Shown one piece after another: positions 1 to 9,464 of a DNA stretch of 64,000 nt (its first letter is position 1; every line of letters begins with the position of its first letter). Both the position numbers and the translations under genes were made by a program. This DNA comes from Ogataea parapolymorpha DL-1 (lineage: Eukaryota; Ascomycota; Pichiomycetes; Pichiales; Pichiaceae), in NCBI RefSeq assembly GCF_000187245.1, contig NC_027861.1, positions 1,450,934 through 1,514,933 on the forward strand, read 5' to 3'. The notes beneath the pieces are model-generated. The model ran no database searches and had not been told where the DNA came from. It worked only from the letters and a program-made list of their open reading frames with translations.

Positions 1-376
1 ACTCGAACTCTTCACTGTCGATCAGTTCGTCGAGCGTCATGCGCAACTTTAGCTGGTCAAGAGACGGATACGTGCACAGTTTCTTCTTGATGGCGCTCTC
101 GTCGCAAACCTTGACCATTGGCGTTGGATCAAGTTTCACACGCTCCAAATCACTGCCGGAAATTAAAAGCGTGTCGACCGTGGCACCAGGCAGGTTTTGG
201 AACTTGACTGTAATTTCAGGAGTGAAATGCTGCGAGATGAAAAACAACCTCGAATTCTCGTAGTTGGCCACATATGCACAGGTCTGAAATGCTCTGTCAT
301 TTTCCAGCACATGTTCATCCTCCAAACCAAATATCCCAACTAGTAACGCCAGAAAAGTCAGAAGCGAGGGAAGCAT
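1..376 (-). CDS. N-terminal part of a secretory-pathway protein, cut by the window edge
   Basis: Reading leftwards from an ATG at 374-376, an open frame runs without a stop to base 2, giving about 125 residues. It begins with a typical signal peptide (MLPSLLTFLALLVGIFGL) followed by a soluble, mixed-charge region with cysteines near residues 33 and 90, so an extracellular or lumenal domain is likely. A TATA-like stretch (ATTTATA on the minus strand, near 400) lies just upstream of the start. The product continues outside the window. I do not recognise the family with confidence. Some yeast Golgi or endosomal multispanning proteins (Ptm1 type) start this way, but that is a guess. The signal peptide and long open frame make it a real gene. 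Confidence 0.6.
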   Translation of the reverse strand, partial: MLPSLLTFLALLVGIFGLEDEHVLENDRAFQTCAYVANYENSRLFFISQHFTPEITVKFQNLPGATVDTLLISGSDLERVKLDPTPMVKVCDESAIKKKLCTYPSLDQLKLRMTLDELIDSEEFE

Positions 377-1051
377 CGGGAAGCACTTGTGATGTTGAAG
401 ATATAAATAGTAAAAAAAAAATATTACACAGCCAATAATTGTAGCTTGTTTAGGTTAAACATTGAGCCAGGTATTTGGCCAGAAAGGGTATTGCAATATA
501 ATATGTGATGGGAGAACAAAGGATTTTCTCAAAAATTCTTGGTGCGAGAACAATGCCAGGTTGTTTTTACTAAGAAATGCATCGTCTGCATTGCACAACA
601 TTGTTTGGGGCCCAGAAATGGTCGATCGACGGGTCTGTCTAAGCCATGGTTAGGAGCTGCGAGAAACTTGGCAAAGAACAGCTATTGGACAGCTCCAGAT
701 CTGAAAACATACGAAAGGTAAGCTGGTCTGAGCAGGACACATACCTAGAGCTTAGGGAATTGCCAGTAGTCGTCTTGAAATCGCTAAACGAGCTTCTGCC
801 AACATGTCCGGGTAACCGCTAGATCTCGACGAATAAAAAGCCAGGAATTAGTAAGAACAGGCCAGAAAAGGCAGGATCCGGCTCGTGAGCGGGTCTTTCA
901 GCAACACCAGTGCCCCATCCCGGCGAGAGTTCGTGAATCATTGCTGACCATGAAGATCAGTTGATATAAAAATTAATTTATTAAACCTATAATCTGCTCA
1001 ACAAACTATAGGCGTCTTATGACGTCGCCTCCAACATACTCAACCATATAA
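377..1051. other. Intergenic region, no gene seen
   Basis: This 675-base stretch separates the truncated leftmost gene from the 3' end of the cytochrome b5 gene. It contains only short open frames with no recognisable composition, and I found no tRNA B-box (GTTCRANNC) on either strand. AT-rich segments at 405-430 and 960-985 fit a promoter for the left gene and a 3' processing region for CYB5. Confidence 0.4.
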
Positions 1052-1414
1052 TCACGTTCTAAGGAACAAAAAGGCCCCGACGGCAAGAATGAGGCCGGCT
1101 AGGGCAACAAGAGGCAACGAAGAACTGTCGGACGACGACGAAGATGCAGCAGACACAACTGGCTTGGCAGGAACGCCACCTTTGAGCTCGCCCACTTCAA
1201 GGTTGGCCAAGATCTCGTGGGCATCTTCAGAATGTCCAATATCTTCGAACGGTTCTGTAGCATCGGTTCCGGCGCAGTCCATGATCACCTCTTCTCCTCC
1301 TGGATGTTCGTCCAAGTATTCGCTGCAGTCGTACACTTTGCCTCTGTATACGATATACAAGTCATCTCTGGTGTTGTGTTGGGCGACCTCTTCAGCTGTG
1401 AAGACTTTGGACAT
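1052..1414 (-). CDS. CYB5: Cytochrome b5, tail-anchored
   Basis: The 120-residue product has the same length as fungal Cyb5. The heme-binding domain occupies residues 1-80, with the HPGG motif at 37-40. His37 and His61 (in GHSEDAH) are the expected axial heme ligands. A Ser-rich linker (about 88-98) leads to a C-terminal hydrophobic helix (about 100-118), a tail anchor for the ER membrane. Cyb5 donates electrons to sterol and sphingolipid modifying enzymes and to cytochrome P450s. It is transcribed divergently from the Nop15-like gene across a promoter of about 315 bases. Motifs and length leave little doubt. Confidence 0.95.
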   Translation of the reverse strand: MSKVFTAEEVAQHNTRDDLYIVYRGKVYDCSEYLDEHPGGEEVIMDCAGTDATEPFEDIGHSEDAHEILANLEVGELKGGVPAKPVVSAASSSSSDSSSLPLVALAGLILAVGAFLFLRT

Positions 1415-1730
1415 GATACAAGTTTTTGAAAGTATTTTGGTCCGTGTTTTTTTTCTTATCTGGTACTCGTATAAGTTACTTAATCAGGTTAAAAAAATCG
1501 TGTCTGATGATTTTGTAACAAGCGACAAATTCCGCTTTTTGGAACCGAGAAACTGTACTTTGTTATCTTGAGCAAGATGCCGAGCGAAAGGGGTCCTTTC
1601 TAGTAGGTTCGTTGGGCTTAGTTGGTTCAGACACCAGGCTGGCTCGCCCAACAAAAACCTCTCCCTCCATCCGTACACCACTAATCTCAGATCAAAAAAA
1701 TTTTTAGAAGATATTTTTTTAGGAATTATA

Positions 1731-2522
1731 ATGGCCCGTAAAGCTGTGTCCACCCCACCTTCCAAGAAGGTTCCTTCGCGCTCGCCGATCCTGACTAGGA
1801 CCCGTACTAAGAAGGTTAGCCAGGAGCTGATAGACGAGTCAAAGCCAGAGAAAAAGAAAGAAGAAGCCAAGTCTGAACTGGAAAACGATGAAATTGAGCT
1901 TCCTAGTGACAGTGACAGCTCTGACAACGCCGAGGAGCTCGAGGGCTTTGAGTCTGCTGATGACGAGGAAAGCAAAGAACAGGATAACGTCACTAAGACC
2001 AAGCACACGGTGCACACCGTGACAAAGCCTGTTGAGACCGCTAACAAGAACTCCTCAAAACCCAGCATCAAGTCCAAGCATGGTGTGATATATGTGGGCA
2101 GACTGCCTCATGGATTTGAGGAGAAGGAGCTGAAGAAATACTTCAGCCAATTTGGAGAAATTATCAGACTGAGACTCTCGAGAAACAAAAAGACGGGAAA
2201 GTCGAAACATTACGCTTTTATCGAGTTCGAGCACGCAGAAGTGGCCAAGATTGCTGCGGAAACCATGAACAATTACCTGCTGTTTGAGCATCTCCTCCAA
2301 TGTGCCGTTGTGCCTCCTGAAAAAGTGCATGAGAACCTGTTCCAGGGAGCCAACTCCAAGTACAAGCCCGTGCCGTGGAGCAAGATTGCGCAACTCAAGA
2401 ACGACAGGCCTAAATCCAAGGCCCGGTGGGAAAAACTGCAAAAGAAGTACCAGGAGCAGAACCAGAAAAGACTCCAGAAACTCAAGCAGCATAATATCGA
2501 TTACGATCTCAGTGCTCTATAG
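1731..2522 (+). CDS. NOP15: Nop15-like nucleolar RRM protein of 60S ribosome assembly
   Basis: The 263-residue protein has a Lys/Glu/Ser-rich acidic N-terminal tail (1-115) and a single RRM (about 118-195). RNP2-like (VIYVGRLPHGF) and RNP1-like (KSKHYAFIEF) motifs are visible. A basic, helical C-terminal tail follows. The PHGF...ELKKYFSQFGEI signature is typical of Nop15 and its human relative NIFK. Nop15 binds pre-27S rRNA in the ITS2 region and is needed for 5.8S/25S maturation in the nucleolus. The ATG at 1731 follows an A-rich leader. The Maf-like gene starts 54 bases after the stop on the same strand. Confidence 0.88.
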   Translation: MARKAVSTPPSKKVPSRSPILTRTRTKKVSQELIDESKPEKKKEEAKSELENDEIELPSDSDSSDNAEELEGFESADDEESKEQDNVTKTKHTVHTVTKPVETANKNSSKPSIKSKHGVIYVGRLPHGFEEKELKKYFSQFGEIIRLRLSRNKKTGKSKHYAFIEFEHAEVAKIAAETMNNYLLFEHLLQCAVVPPEKVHENLFQGANSKYKPVPWSKIAQLKNDRPKSKARWEKLQKKYQEQNQKRLQKLKQHNIDYDLSAL

Positions 2523-2576
2523 GGAGGGTGTAAGGTTGTATAATTTTAAGCAAATAGAGAAATAAAGGTTATTACG

Positions 2577-3248
2577 ATGGCTACTAAATTCGAGCACCCT
2601 GTGTATGAAAAGCTCTCAAAGTACACCTTCTATCTTTGTTCCACGTCTCCGCGCCGCCAGGAGATTTTGGAAATGCTGGGGTTCAATCCTGTGATCAGGC
2701 CGTCTCAGTTTGAGGAAAATCTATCAAAGCTAGATTACACGGTAGAAGAGTACGTTGCAGAGACTGCCAAAGGCAAGTGTTTGGCTGTTTGGGATCAATT
2801 GAAGAAAGAGGGCAAAACAGATAACGTGTTGCTGCTTTCCGCCGATACAGTTGTCGAAAACGAAGGTGTGATATATGAGAAGCCAAAAACACAAGAGGAG
2901 AATTATCGGGCAATTTGCAGGATGCGCGACTCGAAGAAGCCCGTTCGTGTTTTCTCTGGAGTCATGGTGCTGCTGAGCGACGCCAGCACACAAAGAAAGC
3001 CGGACAAGTGCAAGATCGAGACGTTCACGGAAATAACAGAGATAGTTATGGAAAAGTCCGTGAGCAACGACTTTATAAGGAAATACAGCGAGTGCGGCGA
3101 AGGCCACCAGGTGGCGGGCGGATTCAGGATCCAGGGCTCGGGGGCTTTGATGATGAAGGGCATAAATGGAGACTACTACAACGTGGTGGGGCTTCCATAT
3201 ACGAAAACGTTCCAAACGATCTGTGACATGTTAGATACACATCTATAG
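2577..3248 (+). CDS. Maf/Ham1-like nucleotide pyrophosphatase (YOR111W type)
   Basis: The 223-residue product carries the Maf signature near the N-terminus: STSPRRQEILEMLGF, followed by FEENL. It then has LLSADTVVENEGVIYEKP, with the catalytic aspartate in the SADT segment, and a C-terminal GGFRIQGSGALMMKGINGDYYNVVGLP. Maf proteins are house-cleaning enzymes that hydrolyse dTTP, UTP or modified NTPs to NMP plus pyrophosphate. It is a single-domain, full-length protein, probably cytosolic. Substrate preference (pyrimidine versus 7-methyl-GTP) cannot be decided by eye. It ends only 34 bases from the TOM7 stop codon on the other strand. Confidence 0.88.
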   Translation: MATKFEHPVYEKLSKYTFYLCSTSPRRQEILEMLGFNPVIRPSQFEENLSKLDYTVEEYVAETAKGKCLAVWDQLKKEGKTDNVLLLSADTVVENEGVIYEKPKTQEENYRAICRMRDSKKPVRVFSGVMVLLSDASTQRKPDKCKIETFTEITEIVMEKSVSNDFIRKYSECGEGHQVAGGFRIQGSGALMMKGINGDYYNVVGLPYTKTFQTICDMLDTHL

Positions 3249-3282
3249 ACAGGCAGCGTAATTGCATAAACAATTTATTCAC

Positions 3283-3459
3283 TCAGGCAGTTGGCAGGGG
3301 AGAAAGCAAGTTAATGAGGTTTGGTCTGTTGGAGGTGGATTGCCAGCCCAGGTAAATGATGAAAGGGATCCATCCGTAGTGGGCGATGGTCTTGGTGGTG
3401 TCGAGAATTTTGGATAATCTCTCTTTGGACTCTTCAGACAGGTTCAGGCCGGCGTTCAT
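3283..3459 (-). CDS. TOM7: Tom7, small subunit of the mitochondrial TOM complex
   Basis: Only 58 residues, starting at the ATG of MNAGLNLSEESKERL. The longer upstream open frame has no family similarity. The conserved core HYGWIPFIIYLGW and the C-terminal SNRPNLINLLSPLP match fungal Tom7 closely in both sequence and length. There is one transmembrane segment (about residues 28-42). Tom7 sits in the outer mitochondrial membrane and modulates TOM complex assembly and dynamics. It is divergent from LAT1, so two mitochondrial genes share a promoter of roughly 200 bases. Confidence 0.93.
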   Translation of the reverse strand: MNAGLNLSEESKERLSKILDTTKTIAHYGWIPFIIYLGWQSTSNRPNLINLLSPLPTA

Positions 3460-3663
3460 GATGAGAATTGTTCCAAGAGTTGAAAAAATGTGCGAAAAAA
3501 AATAATCGACCCCACCAAGTCGATCGACGCCAGCAAAAGGCAAAGGAAAAGACCGATCCGCGAAGGACGATTTTTTACGGCGAGGAAAAAAAACAGCAGC
3601 TGATTGAATTTGATTAGTCCTAATTCGAGGCAATTGCTCATAACATCACCTACCAGCTATAAA

Positions 3664-5067
3664 ATGTCTGCCATTGCCACGCTTAGATTAGCTTCGCGTC
3701 CTGCAGTCAGGCTCTCTAGAGCCCCAATGCTGAGATTTGCAGCCCTAGCAAGATACTATTCCTCCAAATTCCCAGAGCACACCGTCATCACCATGCCGGC
3801 CTTGTCGCCAACCATGACCCAAGGAAACCTCGTGAAATGGCACAAAAAGGTTGGAGATGCTTTACAGCCTGGTGAGTCCATTGCCGAGGTCGAAACCGAT
3901 AAGGCGTCCATGGACTTCGAGTTCCAGGAAGAGGGGTTCCTGGCTAAAATCCTTGTTCCAGACGGAACTCAGGACATTCCTGTTGGAAAGCCAGTTGCCG
4001 TCTACGTCGAGGACAGCGGCGACGTTGCTGCCTTTGAGGATTTCACTGCTGCAGACGCTGGCGATGCAGGTGCTCCAGCCGCAAGCGAGCCAGCCAAGGA
4101 AAAAGCCCCTGCTCCAAAGGAGGAATCAAAGGAAGCGCCAAAGGAGGCACAAAAGGAATCCCAGCCAGCCAAAAAGTCGTCTCCTGCTCCATCCGGCAGA
4201 ATCTTTGCTTCTCCGCTGGCCAAAAACATTGCTTTGGAGAAAGGTATTTCCCTCAAGCAAATCAAGGGTACTGGTCCAAACGGACGAATTGTGGCCAAGG
4301 ATGTCGAAAACTACAAGCCAGCAGCTCCAGAAGCTTCTGCCGCCCCAGCAGCCCCAGCAGCAGCCACATACCAAGATATTCCATTGACTACCATGAGAAA
4401 GGTCATCTCCAAGAGACTGACCGAGTCGAAGCAAACGTCTCCCGACTACATTGTTTCCTCGTCGATGTCTGTGTCGAAGTTGCTCAAGCTCAGAGCCTCT
4501 CTGAACGCTGCTGCCAACGACAGATACAAGCTCTCGGTCAACGACCTGCTGATCAAGGCCATTGCCAAAGCCTGTGAGAGAGTGCCTGAGGCCAATGCCT
4601 ACTACATGGAGAAGGAGGGAATCATTAGACAGTTCTCAAACGTTGACGTTTCGGTTGCTGTGGCCACTCCTACGGGTCTGATCACCCCAATCGTCAAAAA
4701 TGCACACGCCAAGGGCCTCGAGACCATCTCCAAGGAGGTCAAGGACCTCGGCAAGAGAGCCAAGGAGAACAAGCTGTCTCCAGAAGAGTTCCAGGGTGGA
4801 ACCATCACGATCTCCAACCTGGGAATGAACCCTGCTGTCACGTTGTTCACCTCCATCCTCAACCCTCCACAATCGGCTATTCTGGCCATCGGTACTGTTG
4901 AGAAGAAGGCCGTGCCTGATAAGGCTAGTCCACACGGCTTTGTGTTCGACGACGTGATCAACATCACGGGAACCTTCGACCACAGAACCGTGGATGGTGC
5001 CAAGGGAGGCGAGTTCATCAGGGCTCTGAAGACCATCGTGGAAAACCCGCTGGAGATGCTTTTGTAA
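3664..5067 (+). CDS. LAT1: Dihydrolipoamide acetyltransferase, E2 of pyruvate dehydrogenase
   Basis: The start is the ATG at 3664 (AAAATGTC context); the frame extends upstream only to a non-ATG codon. The 467-residue protein begins with an Arg/Ala/Ser-rich mitochondrial presequence ending near RYYSSKFPEH. One lipoyl domain follows, with lipoyl-lysine about residue 80 in ETDKASMDFEF, then an Ala/Pro/Lys-rich linker. The E3/E1-binding domain lies at about 179-215 (RIFASPLAKNIALEKG). The 2-oxoacid acyltransferase domain has the active-site DHRTVDG motif around residues 439-445. It transfers acetyl from E1 to CoA in the matrix. Length is close to the S. cerevisiae protein, and nothing is missing. 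Confidence 0.95.
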   Translation: MSAIATLRLASRPAVRLSRAPMLRFAALARYYSSKFPEHTVITMPALSPTMTQGNLVKWHKKVGDALQPGESIAEVETDKASMDFEFQEEGFLAKILVPDGTQDIPVGKPVAVYVEDSGDVAAFEDFTAADAGDAGAPAASEPAKEKAPAPKEESKEAPKEAQKESQPAKKSSPAPSGRIFASPLAKNIALEKGISLKQIKGTGPNGRIVAKDVENYKPAAPEASAAPAAPAAATYQDIPLTTMRKVISKRLTESKQTSPDYIVSSSMSVSKLLKLRASLNAAANDRYKLSVNDLLIKAIAKACERVPEANAYYMEKEGIIRQFSNVDVSVAVATPTGLITPIVKNAHAKGLETISKEVKDLGKRAKENKLSPEEFQGGTITISNLGMNPAVTLFTSILNPPQSAILAIGTVEKKAVPDKASPHGFVFDDVINITGTFDHRTVDGAKGGEFIRALKTIVENPLEMLL

Positions 5068-5199
5068 GGGATCTAGATCAGTGTAAGAATGTATTAGACA
5101 AGATGTGAAAAATAAAACTAAACGTAGGGTAACCCTTCTGTAGTTGGGCCTAGATATTCTTCCCCATAAATTAAAGTGCAGAACAACTGTTGATAAATA

Positions 5200-6561
5200 A
5201 TGAGCGGGTCATCTGGGCTGGGTCAGGCCGAGCTGACCTACCTAATAGTTTTCTGCACGCTTGTCTCACTGATGCTTATTTGTGCGCTTGTCACACTCAT
5301 ATACTACTTATTCTTTAGAGACTCGCTGCTTGGGCCTCACGATGACGAGAACAACGTGATCTGCGACGTGTTGAGGTACAACCCGGCCAACTACCGCAAC
5401 CAGGCTCTATTTCAGTCTCTGAACGAGGTGGACAAATTACGTTTTGCTCTGGCTAGACAGTTTTTCGAGGAAAAGCCTCCTATTCTGCGCTTTAATAACA
5501 CCCCGGGCGAAATCGACACAACCTATTTACTAATTAGAGACCGCGGCATCAGCAGTTTCTATTTCGAGACGTACTACGACCAAATATCGGAGCTGAGCCA
5601 GTCCTTGTGCGATTCAGAGGCTGAGGAGGCGTCCGAAACCACCGCGTTGTTGCAGCCCAAGAGACCAGATTATGCGCGGGCACAGTTCAAGAGAGTGCCC
5701 TTTTACGTCGAGGACCTTACAGAGATCTCTTTTGTAGGCTCTGAGCAGAGTAGCGCCATTTTGAACCTGCCAGTGCCGATCAGAAACCGCAAGAATGACA
5801 CAGTCTATTTCGAGGCCAAGCTATACGATTTCGACCATCGCCGCTGCATGGTCTCTGTTGGTCTCTGCACGAAGCCGTATCCGAACTTTCTGCTGCCAGG
5901 CCTCCATCCTTATTCGCTTGCTGTACAGACCGATGGGTGTCTTCGTTTGAGCAACAGGCCGTTCCCTAACGACCCCGACTTGCCTGTTATTCTGCCCCAG
6001 CTGCTGGAAGGAGACGTGATAGGAATTGGCTACAAGGCCTCGAACGGTACTGTTTATGTGACGCACAATGGTAAGAAAATCATCGAGGCCGTTCAGAACC
6101 TGAAAACAGAGCTCTATCCGTGTATCGGAGCGGTTGGCGGGCCGTGCACGGTCTCGGTGAACCTGGGCCAGATTGGGTTTGTTTTCATCGAAGCCAACGT
6201 GAAGAAATTGGGTTTCTGCGAGAGCCAGAACGAAGGCACCATCGGCGCACCACCGCTATACTCCCCTAAATTAATCAAGAACGATATTCTTCTAGACCAG
6301 GGAGAACAGCTGCCTCCAGAATATCCTTCTGACGAGGAAACATTTTTTGGACCCAAGCCGTATCTAGAAAAATCCAAGAAACGTGTGGGGACTCCGGAAT
6401 CCGACCCACCTCCTTATCTCGGGGGTAATAGCGAGAAGACGTCGCTTGAAGACGACCAGCCAAGCGTCATGGACCCCACAGAGTACGAGCGACGAATCGA
6501 TAATATAGGAACTTCCCCCGCACTTGGCACCAGCAAGACTGCGGGACCGTATATAGGATAA
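5200..6561 (+). CDS. SSH4: Ssh4/Ear1-type membrane adaptor of ubiquitin ligase Rsp5
   Basis: The 453-residue product has one N-terminal transmembrane helix (about 12-38). A SPRY/B30.2-like domain spans about 155-330 and includes DTVYFEAKLYDFD, VSVGLCTKPYPNFLLPG and GDVIGIGYKASNGTVYVTHNGKKI. The tail is rich in PY-type motifs (PPLYSP, PPEYPS, PPPYLG) that bind WW domains. This layout is that of Ssh4 and Ear1, which recruit Rsp5 to ubiquitinate cargo at endosomes and the vacuole. A TTALLQP segment near 147-153 could be an acidic-dileucine-like sorting signal. Only one such gene is in the window, so I cannot tell SSH4 from EAR1. Confidence 0.85.
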   Translation: MSGSSGLGQAELTYLIVFCTLVSLMLICALVTLIYYLFFRDSLLGPHDDENNVICDVLRYNPANYRNQALFQSLNEVDKLRFALARQFFEEKPPILRFNNTPGEIDTTYLLIRDRGISSFYFETYYDQISELSQSLCDSEAEEASETTALLQPKRPDYARAQFKRVPFYVEDLTEISFVGSEQSSAILNLPVPIRNRKNDTVYFEAKLYDFDHRRCMVSVGLCTKPYPNFLLPGLHPYSLAVQTDGCLRLSNRPFPNDPDLPVILPQLLEGDVIGIGYKASNGTVYVTHNGKKIIEAVQNLKTELYPCIGAVGGPCTVSVNLGQIGFVFIEANVKKLGFCESQNEGTIGAPPLYSPKLIKNDILLDQGEQLPPEYPSDEETFFGPKPYLEKSKKRVGTPESDPPPYLGGNSEKTSLEDDQPSVMDPTEYERRIDNIGTSPALGTSKTAGPYIG

Positions 6562-6685
6562 TGGAGGACGCTACTAATGAAATCGCCAGTTCGCTACATT
6601 GATGTTGGTGGCTGTAGCAGCTGCTTTTTTTCAAGGCAGTGTAGAAAGTCAAAATCTGGTGTTCGACTTTTTCACATATTCGTCC

Positions 6686-7117
6686 ATGACACTAATTAAA
6701 CAGAGCGACCAATTTATCCAAAAATCGCTCGAGCTGCTCCAGGCGAGCCCGGAGGACACAACCGTGTCGATAACATACACACACTCGAAAGTGAAGTCGG
6801 CCAAGACCGGCAAGCCGGCCAAAGCGCTGATCAAAATCAAGACTTACAATCCCCAAACCGGCATCTGTCTGAACTTTAAGACCCACAAGGCAAAGGAGTT
6901 CAGCAGAATGATTAACGTTCTTGGGCCTAGAGGCAGTTCCTTGACGAAGGTCGAGAATTCTGACAAAAAAACCATACATCTGGATGGTTTCTCTAGTGTT
7001 ATGAGTAATGTTGAGTTCAAAGAGGAGACCGCACCTGCTCCAGCAGCAGCTCCTGTGGCGGAGCAGGCCGAGACCGGAGGCAAGAAGAAAAGCAAAAAGA
7101 AGGGCAAAAAGAAGTAG
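6686..7117 (+). CDS. SRP21: Signal recognition particle subunit Srp21 (SRP9 homologue)
   Basis: The start is the ATG at 6686 (MTLIKQSDQFI), giving 143 residues; upstream codons in frame look non-coding. The body has the SRP9/21 pattern: a helix, then strands with VSITYTHSKVKS and ALIKIKTYNPQTGICLNFKTHKAKEFSRM. It continues with the characteristic VLGPRGSSLTK and ends in a poly-lysine tail (KKKSKKKGKKK). Srp21 is a fungal Alu-domain component of SRP, acting in cotranslational targeting to the ER. The basic tail is likely to bind SRP RNA. Confidence 0.85.
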   Translation: MTLIKQSDQFIQKSLELLQASPEDTTVSITYTHSKVKSAKTGKPAKALIKIKTYNPQTGICLNFKTHKAKEFSRMINVLGPRGSSLTKVENSDKKTIHLDGFSSVMSNVEFKEETAPAPAAAPVAEQAETGGKKKSKKKGKKK

Positions 7118-7156
7118 TGTATTATACATAGATCGACCTTAATGAACCACCACGAG

Positions 7157-8347
7157 TTAGGAGTGCTTGCGTCCTACATTGAGCAGGTTGCTCTTGTGCG
7201 TTTTTTTGTAGATCATGGTGTCGTCCAGCGGCACGCTGTCGTCACTGAACTCGTCTGAGTCAAAGTCCACTTTTCTTGCTGGCGAGCAGACAGGACACGA
7301 GGCCGGGGGTTTTGGCGGCGTGCTGTCCCTTTTCAGATGTTTAATCTGGACCTGTGGTGTTTTAGGCTCACCTGAATCCATCTTTGGGGCCTCGGGTCTC
7401 TTTTGCTCCACCTTGATGACTCCATCGCCAACGGTAATCACAGTGAGAACGTCGGGATTGTGTTTCAGAACTTCCTTCTGTTTGAGGAGCTTCAAGTTCT
7501 CAGCCTCAAGTTTTTCCAGCTCCTCCTGCGTTGTGAGAGCGAGCTGCTTCATTTTCTCCTCGTTGGATGCCAGCTGATCGTCTATGGTGTCGGCAGAAAC
7601 CACTTTTCCGGAGGTAGCTGGCCGTTCAGACTTGGCTGGAGAAGGGTTTTGGGGTTCTGGCGCTGGCGCCGTTGCAGCAGAGCTAGCTGAATTTTTCAGC
7701 TGCGCCAAAGCCTCTCTCAGCTTCATCGTTTCCATATAGTACTTGTCGAACTTCTTCTTCACGAGCTCGCCTGTCGATGTTATGCGGTGGTTCTCGTCCT
7801 GCAATTGTCTGATTTTTGTGCGGAGCTCGGTGTTTTCGCGCCGCAGTATTCTGTTTTCGTCCTTGACCTCATCAAACTCTGTGCTAATCTTCCTCACAAG
7901 TGAATTTAGTTTTTCGCCCTGCGCGCTGCGATCGTAGCTCAAAACCTTGTAAGTTTGCTGGAAAAGCGACCTGCTGGGGTCGTCGTCGTCGCTTCTCGAA
8001 ACGTACATCTTCCTGTCGGCGTCGAACACGTCGTCTGCGAGTTTTTCTGAATCTTTCAAGCCGTAAGAAGGCTCGCGTTTTTTCACAGGACTTAGGTTGT
8101 AGGACCGGCCGATCTCAACCGAGTCGTCAAAAGATTGGTGCGCGTGCGATTTCGTGGGCGTGGAGAAGTATTTGTGGTATTTTTCCGGAACGTGTTGTCG
8201 CAGGACAGGCTCGTAGTCACCGTAATCTCTCCAGAATTTCTCGCTATCAAGCACCTTCCCGCGGAGATTGCCGTAAGGAAGTGGATTACCATCCAGTATG
8301 GCTTGATAGTTCTCCTGGTACTGCTTTAAAGGAAGGATATCGAGCAT
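7157..8347 (-). CDS. Coiled-coil protein, possibly a spindle pole body component
   Basis: The start is placed at ATG 8345-8347 (MLDILPLKQYQENY), because the upstream extension begins with a non-ATG codon; the product is 396 residues. There is a charged N-terminal region and a first long coiled coil (about 150-225, rich in E/L/R/K heptads). A low-complexity Ala/Pro/Ser linker leads to a second coiled coil (about 255-300). The acidic Ser-rich C-terminus carries a CPVC pair. Two coiled coils and a late CxxC resemble the layout of Spc42, but conservation is too weak to name it. TP and SP sites suggest cyclin-dependent phosphorylation. It lies tail-to-tail with SRP21. Confidence 0.6.
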   Translation of the reverse strand: MLDILPLKQYQENYQAILDGNPLPYGNLRGKVLDSEKFWRDYGDYEPVLRQHVPEKYHKYFSTPTKSHAHQSFDDSVEIGRSYNLSPVKKREPSYGLKDSEKLADDVFDADRKMYVSRSDDDDPSRSLFQQTYKVLSYDRSAQGEKLNSLVRKISTEFDEVKDENRILRRENTELRTKIRQLQDENHRITSTGELVKKKFDKYYMETMKLREALAQLKNSASSAATAPAPEPQNPSPAKSERPATSGKVVSADTIDDQLASNEEKMKQLALTTQEELEKLEAENLKLLKQKEVLKHNPDVLTVITVGDGVIKVEQKRPEAPKMDSGEPKTPQVQIKHLKRDSTPPKPPASCPVCSPARKVDFDSDEFSDDSVPLDDTMIYKKTHKSNLLNVGRKHS

Positions 8348-8450
8348 CAATAAAGAGCGCTTCGCAAAAATAAACAAACAATTTAATAGTAACAGATATG
8401 GTTCGAGGTGTAGAAGTATTTAATTTATGTGGTCTAGAATATATGGGTAT

Positions 8451-9083
8451 CTAAAGAAGACCGATCAAGACACCGAGGCCGAGGCCGGCGGCATTGGCAA
8501 CGAGAGCCGGGGCGCCCGCAGAGACCTGCACGTCAATGGACGACGATGGAGCGGCAGCGGACGAGGATGAAACGGAAGAAGTGGCCAAGGTGGAGGAAGA
8601 GCTGGACTGCTCGGCAACGGAAACCGAGCTGGATGCCGAAGTGGATGGGGCAGCCGATGAAGCAGCCGCGACAGAGGAAGACACAACGGAAGACACAACG
8701 GATGAGGAAGATGATGGAGCAGCAGTGCTGGATGAAGCAGCGGTGCTGGAGACAGTGCTGGACGCCTTGCTCGAGGAGCTTGCGGCACTTGATGAAGAGG
8801 CCTTGCTCGAGGAGCTGGAGCTGACGCTGGCGCCGACGGATTTGCAAACGCTCGAGAAAGAGTTTGCAGCGGTGTCCGCATTGCTGCCGCACTTGGATTT
8901 CAAACAAGAAGACATCTCAGAGGACTCATTGCTGCAAACACAGGCAATTTGATTCAACGACGAACATTGGGAAGAGCTCTTCACAACTTCGGCAGCACAT
9001 GCCAATAGACATGCTGGAGGAGTGGCAAGAGCCGGTGCGATGTTAGCTAGAACAAAAACGAGTGGCACAATGAACGACTTCAT
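8451..9083 (-). CDS. CCW14: Ccw14-like CFEM-domain GPI cell wall protein
   Basis: The 210-residue precursor has a signal peptide (1-20). A CFEM domain follows with eight cysteines, opening TPPACLLACAAEV and containing SLNQIACVC. A long Ser/Ala/Val-rich stalk suited to O-mannosylation leads to a C-terminal hydrophobic GPI-anchoring signal. The opening and the SLNQ segment match what I recall of S. cerevisiae Ccw14/Ssr1, an inner-layer wall glycoprotein. The position usually holding the heme-ligating Asp in CFEM proteins is Asn here, so heme capture is unlikely. The repetitive stalk creates long spurious open frames on other strands. Confidence 0.82.
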   Translation of the reverse strand: MKSFIVPLVFVLANIAPALATPPACLLACAAEVVKSSSQCSSLNQIACVCSNESSEMSSCLKSKCGSNADTAANSFSSVCKSVGASVSSSSSSKASSSSAASSSSKASSTVSSTAASSSTAAPSSSSSVVSSVVSSSVAAASSAAPSTSASSSVSVAEQSSSSSTLATSSVSSSSAAAPSSSIDVQVSAGAPALVANAAGLGLGVLIGLL

Positions 9084-9464
9084 GAAGGAAAAATGGGGAA
9101 TGAAGAGTTGTGTATATTATTTATATTTCGTTTTTCTCTGTTATTGTATCATCCGAGACAATGTTCTTAATGCGGAAGTTATTTTTAGAAGGGAGGGTAA
9201 CAGGGCCTAGAAATTCGAAAAAAAAAAAGACAGAGGTCAGCCAAGGGCCAGACCCAGGTTGCTGAGTGGTATGTGGTATGCAGATGATAGGGCGTTACAT
9301 ACTGGATTACTGTCTTTTGGAGAAGTCGAATAACGTCTTCTGAAATAAAAACGTCCCGCTAGTGCAGACCTCGCCACCTGCAAATAGGAGTAGTTTACTC
9401 CTGCAGGACCTGCGACAGAGTGCTTTCGAGGCTATTCTTTGCACAGGCTCTCGGGAGGCGCGTG

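Noticed and set aside
8494..8952. 152-residue acidic open frame opposite the CCW14-like gene
   Set aside because: It is the mirror of the Ser/Ala-rich stalk. Its Glu/Asp/Ala-rich composition comes from the repeat bias on the other strand.
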